Shown in pieces: positions 8,878 to 18,210 of a stretch of DNA of 64,000 nt (its first letter is position 1; every line of letters starts with the position of its first letter). The DNA lies in contig NZ_CP089544.1 in NCBI RefSeq assembly GCF_021233055.1, positions 102,541 through 166,540 of the forward strand, read 5' to 3'. Origin of the DNA: Spirosoma oryzicola. Its GTDB lineage: Bacteria; Bacteroidota; Bacteroidia; Cytophagales; Spirosomataceae. The notes beneath the pieces are model-generated. The model was given only the letters and a program-made list of their open reading frames with translations. It searched no databases and was not told where the DNA came from. A program made the translations under genes and the position numbers.

Positions 8878-9861
8878 TTATTTTTTGGCCATTACCGGTA
8901 CAATGACCTCATCCCCTTTTACACTAAACCGATAAACACCCGCTTTTTCATCCCATTGTTCGACGACCGGTACGATCCGTGTCCGGCGAGGGCCTACTTT
9001 GTCGGATGAGTTGTGAATGTGGTAGACGTAATATAATTGCTTGTCGATCCCTTCAAACAGGTCACCGTGGCCTGATCCGTTTTCGCCAACGATCGAGCGA
9101 TGAATGATGGGGTTACCGTTATATTTTACCCAAGGCCCGTAGGGCGAATCAGCCACGGCATAGCCAATCGCATAATCGATGTTCTGGAAATGATTGGCTG
9201 AATAAAACAGGTAATATTTATTTCTCAATTTAATAACCGTAGGCCCCTCCATAATGGGGGCGGATTGATAGTTAGGTGTTGCCTCCCAGGCCTGGGTTTG
9301 CTCAAAACATCGTTTCAGGGTTTGGGGCTTAATCGTTCCGGTTTTCAGATCAAACTCGGCGACATACAGGTAATTACCCTTATTAAAGCGTACACAGTAG
9401 AGGTAGTATGTACCATCGGTATCCTTAAAAAGATAGGAATCAATATTTTTCTGGGAGCCGTCAATTGGCCTGACCTCCTTTTGTCGGTAAGGACCTAGTA
9501 ACGAGGTTGACTGGGCCAATGCGGTTTGCTCATCGGCCGTATACGTAAGATAATAGGTGCCCTTATCGTTGAGAATTTGGGGCGCCCAGAAGCCTTTGGT
9601 GCCGAAGGTGTGGTCGCCTTTAGTCAGGATCATCCCCAGTGAATCAGTTGCCTTGGCAGGCACGGCCCATGTTTTGAGGTCCTTTGACTCTAATAAGGCA
9701 AAACCCTGTGGCCCGCCGTTCCCCCCTTTTGAACCGGTCAGATAATAGTTGCCTCCTTCAACATAGATGGTCACATCGGCAAAAAAAATCTCCTGCTTTG
9801 CCTGTGCAGATGCCTGCAAAGCAGTTAGGGACAGGATCAAATAAATAAGAAGTGCTTTCAT
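8878..9861 (-). CDS. Glycoside hydrolase family 43 protein, secreted
   Basis: 327 aa from MKALLIYLILSL; the first 20 or so residues are a signal peptide ending in ASAQA. The rest has the five-bladed beta-propeller pattern of GH43-type arabinosidases/xylosidases: FFADVTIYVEGGNYYLTGS at the start of the catalytic domain (its Asp is the likely general base), DSYLFKDTDGTYYLY, and EGPTVIKLRNKYYLFYS, whose Glu is the likely acid. Periplasmic or extracellular plant-polysaccharide degradation is expected. An in-frame extension to 10053 is open but lacks a signal peptide at its start, so 9861 is preferred. It stands alone, with no SusC/D genes nearby. Confidence 0.88.
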   Translation of the reverse strand: MKALLIYLILSLTALQASAQAKQEIFFADVTIYVEGGNYYLTGSKGGNGGPQGFALLESKDLKTWAVPAKATDSLGMILTKGDHTFGTKGFWAPQILNDKGTYYLTYTADEQTALAQSTSLLGPYRQKEVRPIDGSQKNIDSYLFKDTDGTYYLYCVRFNKGNYLYVAEFDLKTGTIKPQTLKRCFEQTQAWEATPNYQSAPIMEGPTVIKLRNKYYLFYSANHFQNIDYAIGYAVADSPYGPWVKYNGNPIIHRSIVGENGSGHGDLFEGIDKQLYYVYHIHNSSDKVGPRRTRIVPVVEQWDEKAGVYRFSVKGDEVIVPVMAKK

Positions 9862-10096
9862 TTTAGGGGGTTTAGTCAGCCAATTGCCAATCGGCAAAAA
9901 GTACTTAATCACATTGTCACGCCGGAGTGCCGGACCGCAGCGTATCGATACGAACCGACAAATGAAGCCATTATTGGTAGGAAGTGCAACGAGGCAACAA
10001 ATTGCGGCTTCACTGGAGAAGTGACGACCGCAACCGACAAAGTGATCAACCAAAAAAATGAACGGCTGCGTTTTCTAATCGCTAAGTAATCCGTTG

Positions 10097-10357
10097 TTAG
10101 GAATCTCTTTTTTTCGATACGTCATGTTTTTCCCAACGGTCCATCAAAAGGCAACAAACGGTTGGTCTATTCAATTTTACATTTTCTAAACGCTCGTTTT
10201 TTTTACGTATTAAGAATTGTAAAAAAGCAAGGCTGCCGTTGACGTACAGCACGTTTAGAACATCAGACATTATATGACTGTGACTCTCTTCTATAAACGT
10301 AAACTTGATGCCCCTGGTAAAAATATAAGTACCACCCGGCTCAATAACAATAGGCAC
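10097..10357 (-). CDS. Hypothetical small protein, doubtful
   Basis: 86 aa beginning MPIVIEPGGTYIF. It is not recognised. The first half has alternating hydrophobic beta-like stretches and the second half is basic. It has no operon partner and no homologous second copy to support it; the frame may be chance. Confidence 0.3.
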   Translation of the reverse strand: MPIVIEPGGTYIFTRGIKFTFIEESHSHIMSDVLNVLYVNGSLAFLQFLIRKKNERLENVKLNRPTVCCLLMDRWEKHDVSKKRDS

Positions 10358-10467
10358 TTTTCATAAGACTCAACATTCTGTAATTCAATTAGATAACTAG
10401 TATGAATAGTATACTAAATGACAAAACATTTGGCACTTTCAGGCTTGATTTAGGGTTATAATACTAG

Positions 10468-10728
10468 CGACCAGATACCCATTATTTGTACTGTATTAAG
10501 TGTGGCAATTTGATTCCCAAAGCTCGTTTGAAAGCCCTGCCAACGGCCAAAACCTGTGTCTATTGTTCACAAGCGCAACGAGTAGCGGGCTTTTCTTTGA
10601 TTACGGGTAAGATCGAGTATTCCGCTCTTTAACTACTATCACAAGCTGATGCCCAACAGCTGCATAAAATGGGAGCCCGACGAGGCACCAGTGCCTCTAC
10701 CTATATGAAGCGCGAGAAAGGTACATAG
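10468..10728 (+). pseudogene. Broken DksA/TraR-like C4 zinc-finger protein
   Basis: The frame from 10468 has no ATG (a TAG precedes it) but reads YCIKCGNLIPKARLKALP followed by CVYC, the four-cysteine CxxC...CxxC finger with the RL.ALP spacing typical of DksA/TraR tails. After SLITGKIEYSAL an in-frame TAA at 10630-10632 interrupts it, and the same frame continues through QQLHKMGARRGT to TAG at 10726-10728. Missing start, internal stop and preserved finger together indicate a decayed gene. Confidence 0.6.
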
Positions 10729-10743
10729 CATCAGTTAGTTGCC

Positions 10744-11526
10744 TTAATCGATCCTACTGTCGGCTAACTCAGCAACGAGTTGGCCGTTTTTATTGGACTC
10801 GATTCGTTTGACAAGCCGCTGAACCTGCATTTTATGAAAATTCGAACCACGCGGTGTTCTGAAGCCAGCTAGATTCAGTTGCTCAGCGATTTGTTCGTAG
10901 GTTTTGCCAGTTGAGCGAAGCATACTGATTAAGGCCGATGCCCGACGGCTATTTTCATTTTCTTCAGCAATCTCCCTGGATAGTTGAGCTCCCCTTAACC
11001 CAGCATCTGCTTTTTTAAGATTGGGGCCACCCCTCCGCCATTCACCAAGCCGAACCCGTCGAGCTTCAACGGCCTGTTGCGTTCGGATACTGATCAAGAC
11101 TCGCTCCCGATCCGCGATGGCCATAAACAAGGTCAGCGTAAACTTGTCCAAGTTAGGAATATCGCAACTCTCCAATCGCTCATTGAGCTCCTTATAAATA
11201 TGAAGAGCATTCTCCGTATTACGGCTCAGCCGGTCAATCTTGGCTACGACTAACGTAGCCCCTTCCTTTTTACAAAGTGCGATTGCCTTTTGGAGCTCGG
11301 GCCGCTTGTGAATCGTTTTTCCTGATCGTATGTCGGTAAACTCAGCCAGTATAGGTTTGTCTTTGTAAAAGTGATTGATATAGGCGCGTTGGGCTTCCAG
11401 TCCTAATCCTGACTCACCTTGTTTTTTGGTCGACACCCGAAAGTAAAGCACATACTTTCGTTCATTCGAGCTAACTTTCTCATCGGCCAGCGAATGGCTC
11501 TGATGAGGCGTTGTTTTTTTAGCCAT
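10744..11526 (-). CDS. Serine recombinase (resolvase/invertase family)
   Basis: 260 aa from MAKKTTPHQS. The N-terminal resolvase domain starts at about residue 25: YVLYFRVSTKKQ contains the nucleophile Ser32, followed by GLGLEAQRAYI and VVAKIDRLSRNTENAL, the conserved DRLSR loop. A helix-turn-helix-like tail (KTYEQIAEQLNLAGFRTPRG) lies near the C-terminus. It would recombine DNA through a 5'-phosphoserine link, for plasmid multimer resolution or mobility of the adjacent island. A 20-residue longer start at 11586 would overlap the preceding gene. It probably shares a transcript with the gene at 11549. Confidence 0.88.
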   Translation of the reverse strand: MAKKTTPHQSHSLADEKVSSNERKYVLYFRVSTKKQGESGLGLEAQRAYINHFYKDKPILAEFTDIRSGKTIHKRPELQKAIALCKKEGATLVVAKIDRLSRNTENALHIYKELNERLESCDIPNLDKFTLTLFMAIADRERVLISIRTQQAVEARRVRLGEWRRGGPNLKKADAGLRGAQLSREIAEENENSRRASALISMLRSTGKTYEQIAEQLNLAGFRTPRGSNFHKMQVQRLVKRIESNKNGQLVAELADSRID

Positions 11527-11548
11527 TGCTATCAAATCGGGAAAGGCG

Positions 11549-11875
11549 TTAATTGTACAAATCCGGCGATTCATCACTGGCATCATTAGCGGCTACATCA
11601 AGGTTCAGCCAGTGGGCACGGTCACCAGTAGCTTCCACCTGGGCCTCAAACTTGAGCTCATCTTGTACCCATTCCGATGAACAACCAAATTCTTTCGCCT
11701 GATCTAAGACGGCCGAGACGATGACGGCCGTACGAGCCGGATCCTCGGTGATCGATTGCAAGCTGGCTACGGCCCGAACGTAATCATTATAAGTTAGCCG
11801 ACGGGTAGGCAGATCACCTTTGGCCCACTGGTAAGCCAGGAGCCGAACCACGTTTCTTTCCTCATCTGAGTTCAT
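11549..11875 (-). CDS. Hypothetical protein upstream of the recombinase
   Basis: 108 aa, acidic, all-helical in appearance, no recognised family. It ends 22 bases before the preferred recombinase start and overlaps the alternative start, so the two are probably translated from one mRNA. Its small size and placement suggest an accessory factor, but nothing in the sequence proves that. Confidence 0.6.
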   Translation of the reverse strand: MNSDEERNVVRLLAYQWAKGDLPTRRLTYNDYVRAVASLQSITEDPARTAVIVSAVLDQAKEFGCSSEWVQDELKFEAQVEATGDRAHWLNLDVAANDASDESPDLYN

Positions 11876-11923
11876 TAATTTGTTGCTGTTTTTATCTACT
11901 TAAAAATAGACAAAAAAGCAGAA

Positions 11924-11959
11924 GTAACAAAGCCATAACGTCCGTCATGGCTTTGTTAC
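11924..11959. terminator. Inverted repeat with 13-base perfect arms
   Basis: GTAACAAAGCCAT at 11924-11936 is exactly complementary to 11947-11959 with a 10-base loop. Read on the minus strand, a T-rich tract follows. It lies between the defence trio and the recombinase pair, so it could end leftward transcription from the island; an operator for the 11875 gene is the alternative. Confidence 0.6.
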
Positions 11960-12332
11960 GAGAATAAATATCATATAAAATTTGACTGACAGATTGGCAT
12001 AGAAGGATAAAACATCCAATCATCTTCTAAACAATGACTAGCGATTTTGTGAAGGCATTTCAACAAGACGCTAATTTGAAGCGATCTTTCTTGATATAAG
12101 TATGTTAATAAAGGAGAAACTAACAAGTTAAGCCCAGCATTAAATTTCATAGTATTTTCAAAGATTTAACTTAAATTATTGAAAATATTTACTTGGAAAT
12201 TAATGCAGATAAGATCAAAATAAGCAGTTAAACTGCCTTATAATTAAATAGTTTTAGGTTTAATCAACTAAATAAAATATTTAATCAATTATTTAGCTAC
12301 ACTTGCAAACTATACACATATATCACTTATAA
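11960..12332. other. AT-rich non-coding stretch
   Basis: About 370 bases, strongly AT-rich, no ORF I would defend on either strand. It marks the left edge of the defence island and the change in base composition. Confidence 0.5.
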
Positions 12333-13208
12333 CTACCAACCTTGCGTAAGAGCAATTTCAGTACGCGTAGCCTCCACTTGATCTGCTAAATTTACTAATG
12401 AATTAAGCAAAACTGTATGGGCCCCTCCAATAGTTGAGTATTCCAATAATTTAATTTTCAAAGTTTGCTCTAGAATATTCTTCACTGAAGGAGAAGCACT
12501 CGTTTTTGATAATACGAAATAATGATCTCCAGAATTTCTGAATCTGTGTCTGTAATCCTCTAAAAGTAATCTAATATCAGGATCATTTGTACCACAACCT
12601 AAAAACAAGAACGTATGGGTAATCAATAATGCATCTAAGACCTCATACATAGACTTGTATTTCTGTCGTGCCTGCGCATAAGACTCTCTAGTAAAAATGA
12701 GATTATTAGGAGTTTCAACTTTGCCGTGTATTTTCAAGATCAACCTTTTATTTATCCTTAATGCCTCAACAATATCATCATCAGTATGTTCTTTAACTGT
12801 AACAGTACCGGCAGAGGTTGTAGATGCATAACGATCATAAATATTATCAAAGTTTGGTGTTATAACAATTTTAGAATCTAATCTATATATAGTTTCATGA
12901 ATGCTGGCAGGTTGATAGCCTGGCGCTTGATACTCACTGATAACAAAATTATTAAATATAAAACTACCTAAAGTAGTTTTTAAAATTTCACAAGCTGTTA
13001 GAAAATCATTTTGAGATATTAATTTCAGTACTTCCCGTTTTACTTTCAGATCAGCAATATGGGCACAACCAGTCTCTAAAAAACTTTTCCAAGTTTTCGG
13101 CCTTTGCCCTGCAGCGTTTACTGAATTGGCTGATACCCCTGAACCTAACACAATGACACTCTTACGAAGTGCAATGTCATCGATGATATTTTTAGGCCAA
13201 ACTATCAT
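12333..13208 (-). CDS. SIR2-like (SIR2_2) NAD-binding defence protein
   Basis: 291 aa. Sirtuin-type Rossmann signatures in order: VLGSGVS (G22-S26) for nucleotide binding, TPNFDN (N119, D121), KIHG with the predicted catalytic His161, and LFLGCGTNDPD (residues 202-210). Such single-domain SIR2_2 proteins act in several phage-defence systems as NAD+-depleting effectors; deacetylation is less likely. It is the last gene of a three-gene minus-strand unit, and its ATG overlaps the ParA-like stop by 4 bases. AT-rich codon use sets the trio apart from the metal and tra genes, consistent with transfer. Confidence 0.85.
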   Translation of the reverse strand: MIVWPKNIIDDIALRKSVIVLGSGVSANSVNAAGQRPKTWKSFLETGCAHIADLKVKREVLKLISQNDFLTACEILKTTLGSFIFNNFVISEYQAPGYQPASIHETIYRLDSKIVITPNFDNIYDRYASTTSAGTVTVKEHTDDDIVEALRINKRLILKIHGKVETPNNLIFTRESYAQARQKYKSMYEVLDALLITHTFLFLGCGTNDPDIRLLLEDYRHRFRNSGDHYFVLSKTSASPSVKNILEQTLKIKLLEYSTIGGAHTVLLNSLVNLADQVEATRTEIALTQGW

Positions 13209-14221
13209 AGCATTATGAGATTCAAGGAGAGTTTATTAGCAATATCATTAAGCAAATCACCATATTCTTTCACTTTTGAAAAATGCGCTCCAACTATTCC
13301 CTCCTCTTTTCCTAATGAAAATATTGGTGCGTTTGATGATTGAGAAAATGGTATAAGACTATATAAATTAGGAATCTCACCTAAATTATATGAGATACTT
13401 TGAAGTTGACTATCAGGATTAAATAATGGAATCAACTGTTTTTCGATTGTATTTGGAATTTGCTTAATTATACGTTCAAAAGCACCGACTGCTTGCCGTT
13501 GTCCATCCTTCATTTTAGCAATATATTGTTGAGTAACATATCCAGCAAATTTTAAATCTGAAAATATCTCTTTACTTTGAATCTCATAAGGCTCTCCCTC
13601 CTGTTGTTTATAAGCTTGTAATCCCTTCGCAAAATTAGTCCTCCAGTCTCCAAGTGTTATTTCAATATTATTTATTGCTTTTAAACTAAATATATCTGCT
13701 GACATTGGGATTAAGAAAAAGTCGCTTGATAATAGTACTGCTCTGTTTATTGCGCCTAATGATGGACCTAAATCAAAAAAGGCTAAATCATATTCTAATG
13801 ATTCAAGTTTAAAAAGAAGATCTTTAAAAATCATAGTTGTACGCAAAGCCCTCGAGGTTCCTTTTTCAATTCCATCAAACCAATCTTTACTCAAGTAATC
13901 TTCAAAAGTTGACACCTGAGGATCTCCAGGAATTATATCAACGTGAAATTTTGAACTTTTTACAATTGGCAAACTTTTAGTATAATATTGATCTTTTCTT
14001 TTAAGTGCGCTAAAGATATCATTCAACGTTCCAGATCCTTTGTTATATAGTTTTAAAGTAGCTTCATCATCAATCATATACAAAGTTGAATTACTTTGCG
14101 GGTCTGCATCAATAATTACTACTTTTTTGTTTTCATTAATAGCATAGTGAGCAGCCAAATTGCATAACAATGTAGTTTTTCCAACTCCACCTTTATTGTT
14201 AAATATCGCAATTGATCTCAT
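13205..14221 (-). CDS. ParA/Soj-like P-loop ATPase in a defence operon
   Basis: 338 aa. The deviant Walker A box KGGVGKTT (K10-T17) with its signature lysine, IIDADPQ (switch I) and LAFFDLGPS (Walker B) identify a ParA/MinD-type ATPase that dimerises on ATP. It is longer than plain ParA and carries an extra region of about 100 residues near the end. No ParB gene adjoins it, so chromosome or plasmid partition is unlikely. Its 4-base overlap with the SIR2 gene and the nearby helicase point to a sensor or assembly role in the trio, which is inference. Confidence 0.85.
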   Translation of the reverse strand: MRSIAIFNNKGGVGKTTLLCNLAAHYAINENKKVVIIDADPQSNSTLYMIDDEATLKLYNKGSGTLNDIFSALKRKDQYYTKSLPIVKSSKFHVDIIPGDPQVSTFEDYLSKDWFDGIEKGTSRALRTTMIFKDLLFKLESLEYDLAFFDLGPSLGAINRAVLLSSDFFLIPMSADIFSLKAINNIEITLGDWRTNFAKGLQAYKQQEGEPYEIQSKEIFSDLKFAGYVTQQYIAKMKDGQRQAVGAFERIIKQIPNTIEKQLIPLFNPDSQLQSISYNLGEIPNLYSLIPFSQSSNAPIFSLGKEEGIVGAHFSKVKEYGDLLNDIANKLSLNLIML

Positions 14222-14294
14222 AGGTACTGTTTGGTTAATTCGTTTACTATAAATTTACTAGCTGGAAAATTTTCAATAATTTATTTTGATGAAT

Positions 14295-16808
14295 TCATCT
14301 TAATTGGTAGGGTTTAATTGTATATTCATTAAGTATATTTTCAACAGTTAATGTATGTGCGACCAAGAAAGAATCAATCTGTTGATCAGTCAAAGTATGA
14401 ATATCAAAATCTTTAAATTCCTTGAAAAAACGATCAACATTATTATTTAATTTTTTCAAACCTCTTTTATTTAATATCTCAACTTCTTGACTAAAAGCAC
14501 CATGGGCTGATATATTTTTAGTCGGAATAACCATAATGTTCTTTACGGTTTCTCCAGCATAGTTATCTTTGAACCAAGCGCAAGAAACATTCATTTGGCC
14601 AGTCTCATGTTTATTAATCTCAGCCCGGTTTTCGTCTACTTCGTTCTTGCATTCAAATAATATATATTCAGATGCTCGTACATTCCAAAGATTATCTGGG
14701 CCTTTTTTATGCTCTTTATCTGGCCGTTCACTCGCAAAACCAAGTGCTTCTCCTAAATTATTTATTCCTTGTTCAAATTTGTCAGCTTTAACACCGAAGC
14801 TTAGCTTTCCCAATATATCATTAACCTCAAGTTTTAATTCTTCATAAGAATCAAATTTTGAAATCCAATTTTTAATATTTTCAAGTCTTGATTTATTTAA
14901 CTTTAACTTTTGGAATTGTACCCCTTGTGTAGGTTTCAATAAGTATCTATTAATTTTATATGCAGAAAGTTGTAAATCATTTGATTTGATTTTACTTTCA
15001 TTATACAAATACCTCGCCATTTCTTGTAAATACCACCCACGTTCATCTTTATTATCTCCCCCTAAATGTTTATCTATTATTGACTGAATATGTTTTACAG
15101 CAGCTTCAGGCTCTCCATCTCTATATTTTTCTTCTGCCTTTTTTTCTAATTCAAACAATTCAAGCAAATCATTGTCTTCTTTGTTTGGTTCAATTAAATC
15201 CATTTTTTCCTTATAAAATTTCTTCCAATTTTCGTCTCTATTAATGACCAAGTTTATCAACTCTTTTAGGGCAATGTAGTCATCTGTAATACCAGTTTCT
15301 TTGACCGCGAATTCAATAGTTTCTAAACCAATCTCTATCTGCTTGTTCGTTTGAGCCGAAAAGTATTGATTTAAAGACTTCGTTCTAAAGTTTTTTATTA
15401 ATTCATCTCCAATCAAAAGTATACAACAATAATCTTTTTCACCTCTAACAGCACGGCCTAGCCCTTGCTCTATCTTTTGAGCAATTTTAACATCTGTTAC
15501 TTTACTATTTGTTCTGCAGCTCTCGTGGTATCTATCTATTAAAGTCGTAGCATAAGGTTTTGAATCCAATATGAGGATTCGACACATATCATCTGCTAAG
15601 TCTATACCATCATATCTATTAGAAAACACTATTGTATTTTCATAGCGTTGCTCTTTTAATAATTTAATTTGAGTTTCTATTGACTCTGAAACTGTAGCAC
15701 CACATATTTGCCAAAGCTTCGAAAAGTATTGACTTGGGGTCAATCCTACAATACCATATTTTCTACTTGGGTTTGGTTTCGCAAATGTATTAACAATATC
15801 ATTTCTATTAGTGCTATAATTAAATAGATAAGGTATAAGAATCATTTTCTCTCCTGACCACTTTTCAAGATCATACTTTATCGGTTTCCTAATTGTGTCA
15901 ATAGATAAGTCTAACCCTTTTATGAAAAATGAATCATTGTTCGTTGTTGCAGACATAAAGACTCTATGAGATGCTTTGTAAAAAGAGCCAAACTGTTCTA
16001 TTGGATTTCTATATGGAGTTATCTCTACGCCTGAACCTGAAAATACACATTGACAATCTTGTATAACATCTTTTACTAATTCCCAGCTAAATTGATAATC
16101 TGCTTTTTTTTCAACTAATATTGAAACAACATCTTTGTATTTTTCCTGCCATGCCCAGTAGGGTACAGGTAGTAGCGCTTCATATTCTCCAAGTTTAATT
16201 TCCTCTAATTTTGCTAAACCTTGTCCTTCTAAATCCGCATCGAAAAGAGTCAATAATTTTTCAAATACGTTATGCTCCTTTTTTATTCTTATCGTAAATG
16301 CTTCTTGGATCGTATCTATACATGCATGAGAATCATCTAATACTATTGAACCAACAGGTAAGGACGAATTTTTTAATCCAAATTTTGTTTTTCCATTAAA
16401 TAATAATTGAACATGTGCTATTAAAATAGATTTATTTTCCCAGAATTCATGTGGTATATTGTTATTAGTATCTATATGGCAATATTTGACACCAAACTGT
16501 TTTGCTTGTTCGCATGTCTGTTCAACTAAATATTTATTTGGACATAAATACAGAGATGGTCCTTTTCCTTCATTTAACCTAGACTGTAATAATAAAAGGC
16601 CAATTAATGTTTTACCTTGTCCAGTATGTAACTTTATTATGACATCCTTTTTTGTTCGATAGTTATCGAACCAATTCTTTAGAACATTGTGTTGAGCTGG
16701 TCTTAATGGTCCTTTGTCACTTGCTCTATCTAGCAAATCGTAAATTTCAACTGGATCTGTCTTTTTGGCTAGCGCGTTTGCTCCAAGTTTTTTGCTGAAA
16801 TCAATCAT
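14295..16808 (-). CDS. DEAD/DEAH-type superfamily 2 helicase with C-terminal PD-(D/E)xK-like nuclease
   Basis: 837 aa from MIDFSKKLGAN (an upstream in-frame ATG at 16862 would add 18 residues). Helicase signatures: HTGQGKTL (Walker A, about residues 61-68), VLDDSHACID (DExH-type box), and EQGLGRAVRG (motif VI, RecD/XPD-like). Around residues 690-725, PDNLW followed by YILFECKNEV has the D...ExK layout of restriction-endonuclease-like nucleases. It is first in the minus-strand trio, 73 bases before the ParA-like gene, and very AT-rich. ATP-driven DNA translocation or unwinding with cleavage is the likely activity; the nuclease part is less certain than the helicase. Confidence 0.82.
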   Translation of the reverse strand: MIDFSKKLGANALAKKTDPVEIYDLLDRASDKGPLRPAQHNVLKNWFDNYRTKKDVIIKLHTGQGKTLIGLLLLQSRLNEGKGPSLYLCPNKYLVEQTCEQAKQFGVKYCHIDTNNNIPHEFWENKSILIAHVQLLFNGKTKFGLKNSSLPVGSIVLDDSHACIDTIQEAFTIRIKKEHNVFEKLLTLFDADLEGQGLAKLEEIKLGEYEALLPVPYWAWQEKYKDVVSILVEKKADYQFSWELVKDVIQDCQCVFSGSGVEITPYRNPIEQFGSFYKASHRVFMSATTNNDSFFIKGLDLSIDTIRKPIKYDLEKWSGEKMILIPYLFNYSTNRNDIVNTFAKPNPSRKYGIVGLTPSQYFSKLWQICGATVSESIETQIKLLKEQRYENTIVFSNRYDGIDLADDMCRILILDSKPYATTLIDRYHESCRTNSKVTDVKIAQKIEQGLGRAVRGEKDYCCILLIGDELIKNFRTKSLNQYFSAQTNKQIEIGLETIEFAVKETGITDDYIALKELINLVINRDENWKKFYKEKMDLIEPNKEDNDLLELFELEKKAEEKYRDGEPEAAVKHIQSIIDKHLGGDNKDERGWYLQEMARYLYNESKIKSNDLQLSAYKINRYLLKPTQGVQFQKLKLNKSRLENIKNWISKFDSYEELKLEVNDILGKLSFGVKADKFEQGINNLGEALGFASERPDKEHKKGPDNLWNVRASEYILFECKNEVDENRAEINKHETGQMNVSCAWFKDNYAGETVKNIMVIPTKNISAHGAFSQEVEILNKRGLKKLNNNVDRFFKEFKDFDIHTLTDQQIDSFLVAHTLTVENILNEYTIKPYQLR

Positions 16809-16956
16809 ATGGGAGGGGTGTAGGAAAGGTGATTTTGGTGTAATATTCAAAAAAATAATCAACTTGACAAGTTAACCTGTTGCAACACCATATACTTATT
16901 AAGTACCTTACGTTCTCTTATTGATTGATTCGGCGTTTAGAGCGAAACCTATACTT

Positions 16957-18210
16957 ATGTTTTTGAAACGCATTCATATTCAGCACCTTAGGGGTATCGA
17001 CGATCTTGAGATGGCTTTTGATGAAATTGGAAACAATCGAAAACAAACGCTTGTATTGGGTGAGAATGGTGTAGGCAAAACCAATTTACTACGGGCAATC
17101 GCATTGGTAACGGCTGGTAGTGACGCAATCAATGAGTTAATTGATACTCCAGACGATTGGATCTCTTTCACCAAAAGCACTGCCCAATTAGAGGCTACTC
17201 TTGTAACTCAAGAGGGGCAAGAGCGAAATATAAAGCTTGTCATAAACCGAGGTGATACGGCAAAAGATATAATACTAAACAATTTAAATCACCTTGACGA
17301 AATAGATAGGGCTCTTAATCATGCTACCCGAAACTATTTTGTTGTAGGTTATGGACCACTTCGCCGGCTAAATCGAGGAACATTCAATCGAGGAGCTGAA
17401 TTTGGGTTTAAGCAGCAAAGAGCTAGCAATGTTGCTAGTCTATTTAACCAGGAATACTTGTTGAACCCTTTGACAATTTGGGCGATGGAGGTTGACTATC
17501 GCACTGATGGAAAAGGCTTAGATATTATTCGGGAGTCGCTGAATGATTTTTTACCTACGATTAAATTTCACTCAATTGATAAGGAAAAAGGACAACTGAT
17601 TTTTCGTCAAGGAAATGAGTTTGTCCCTCTCCACTTGCTCAGTGATGGATATCAGAATATGGTTGCTTGGCTTGGTGATCTGTTTTACCGAATAAGCAAC
17701 ACATTTAATGATTACCAATCACCCCTAAAAGCGCGTGGTTTGCTCTTAATTGACGAAATTGATTTGCATTTACATCCTAACTGGCAGCGGAAAGTATTTG
17801 ACTTTATTCGCTACAAACTACCTTATTTTCAGCTAATTGCCACTACTCATTCGCCTTTACTTGCACAACAGGCTCGGCAAGGTGAATTGTACTCCCTCAA
17901 GCAAGTAGCTGACCAAAGGATTGTTTTGGAAGCATTTCGGGGTGCCCCTGACCGGTTACTACTCCATCAATTACTAATGTCGCCTGCCTTCGACGTAGAT
18001 TCAGATGAATCACTTGCAGTTGAACAGCTTAAAAAGGATTACGAAACCTTAAGAAACAGGAAAGAGACTCCTCCGCAAGAGCTTCATGAACTTGCGGAGC
18101 AAATTAACCAATTGCCGCAAACTCAGCGATCAAACATGGTTTATGAGCCAGATCAAATTGATTTATTACGCGATATCCAGGCAGAACTAAAAGCGCGCAA
18201 GGGGGAATGA
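16957..18210 (+). CDS. AAA/ABC-type ATPase, Septu PtuA-like
   Basis: 417 aa. It begins FLKRIHIQHLRGI, the usual RecF/OLD-type start, then Walker A GENGVGKTN (residues 35-43), a signature-like LSDGYQN, Walker B LLLIDEIDLHLHP (about 265) and the sensor ATTHSP. This is an SMC/RecF-like ATPase of the AAA_21 group. Its stop overlaps the start of an HNH nuclease gene by 4 bases, the arrangement of Septu (PtuA-PtuB) phage-defence systems. A TTG at 16921 is in frame but the ATG at 16957 fits the family start. It is transcribed away from the helicase gene. Confidence 0.87.
   Translation: MFLKRIHIQHLRGIDDLEMAFDEIGNNRKQTLVLGENGVGKTNLLRAIALVTAGSDAINELIDTPDDWISFTKSTAQLEATLVTQEGQERNIKLVINRGDTAKDIILNNLNHLDEIDRALNHATRNYFVVGYGPLRRLNRGTFNRGAEFGFKQQRASNVASLFNQEYLLNPLTIWAMEVDYRTDGKGLDIIRESLNDFLPTIKFHSIDKEKGQLIFRQGNEFVPLHLLSDGYQNMVAWLGDLFYRISNTFNDYQSPLKARGLLLIDEIDLHLHPNWQRKVFDFIRYKLPYFQLIATTHSPLLAQQARQGELYSLKQVADQRIVLEAFRGAPDRLLLHQLLMSPAFDVDSDESLAVEQLKKDYETLRNRKETPPQELHELAEQINQLPQTQRSNMVYEPDQIDLLRDIQAELKARKGE

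Noticed and set aside
12333..13208. Protein deacetylase (CobB-type sirtuin)
   Set aside because: It lacks the four zinc cysteines of CobB and has the SIR2_2 layout of defence proteins.
13205..14221. Plasmid partition ParA
   Set aside because: No ParB or centromere-like repeats adjoin it; it is coupled to the SIR2 gene inside an AT-rich defence unit.
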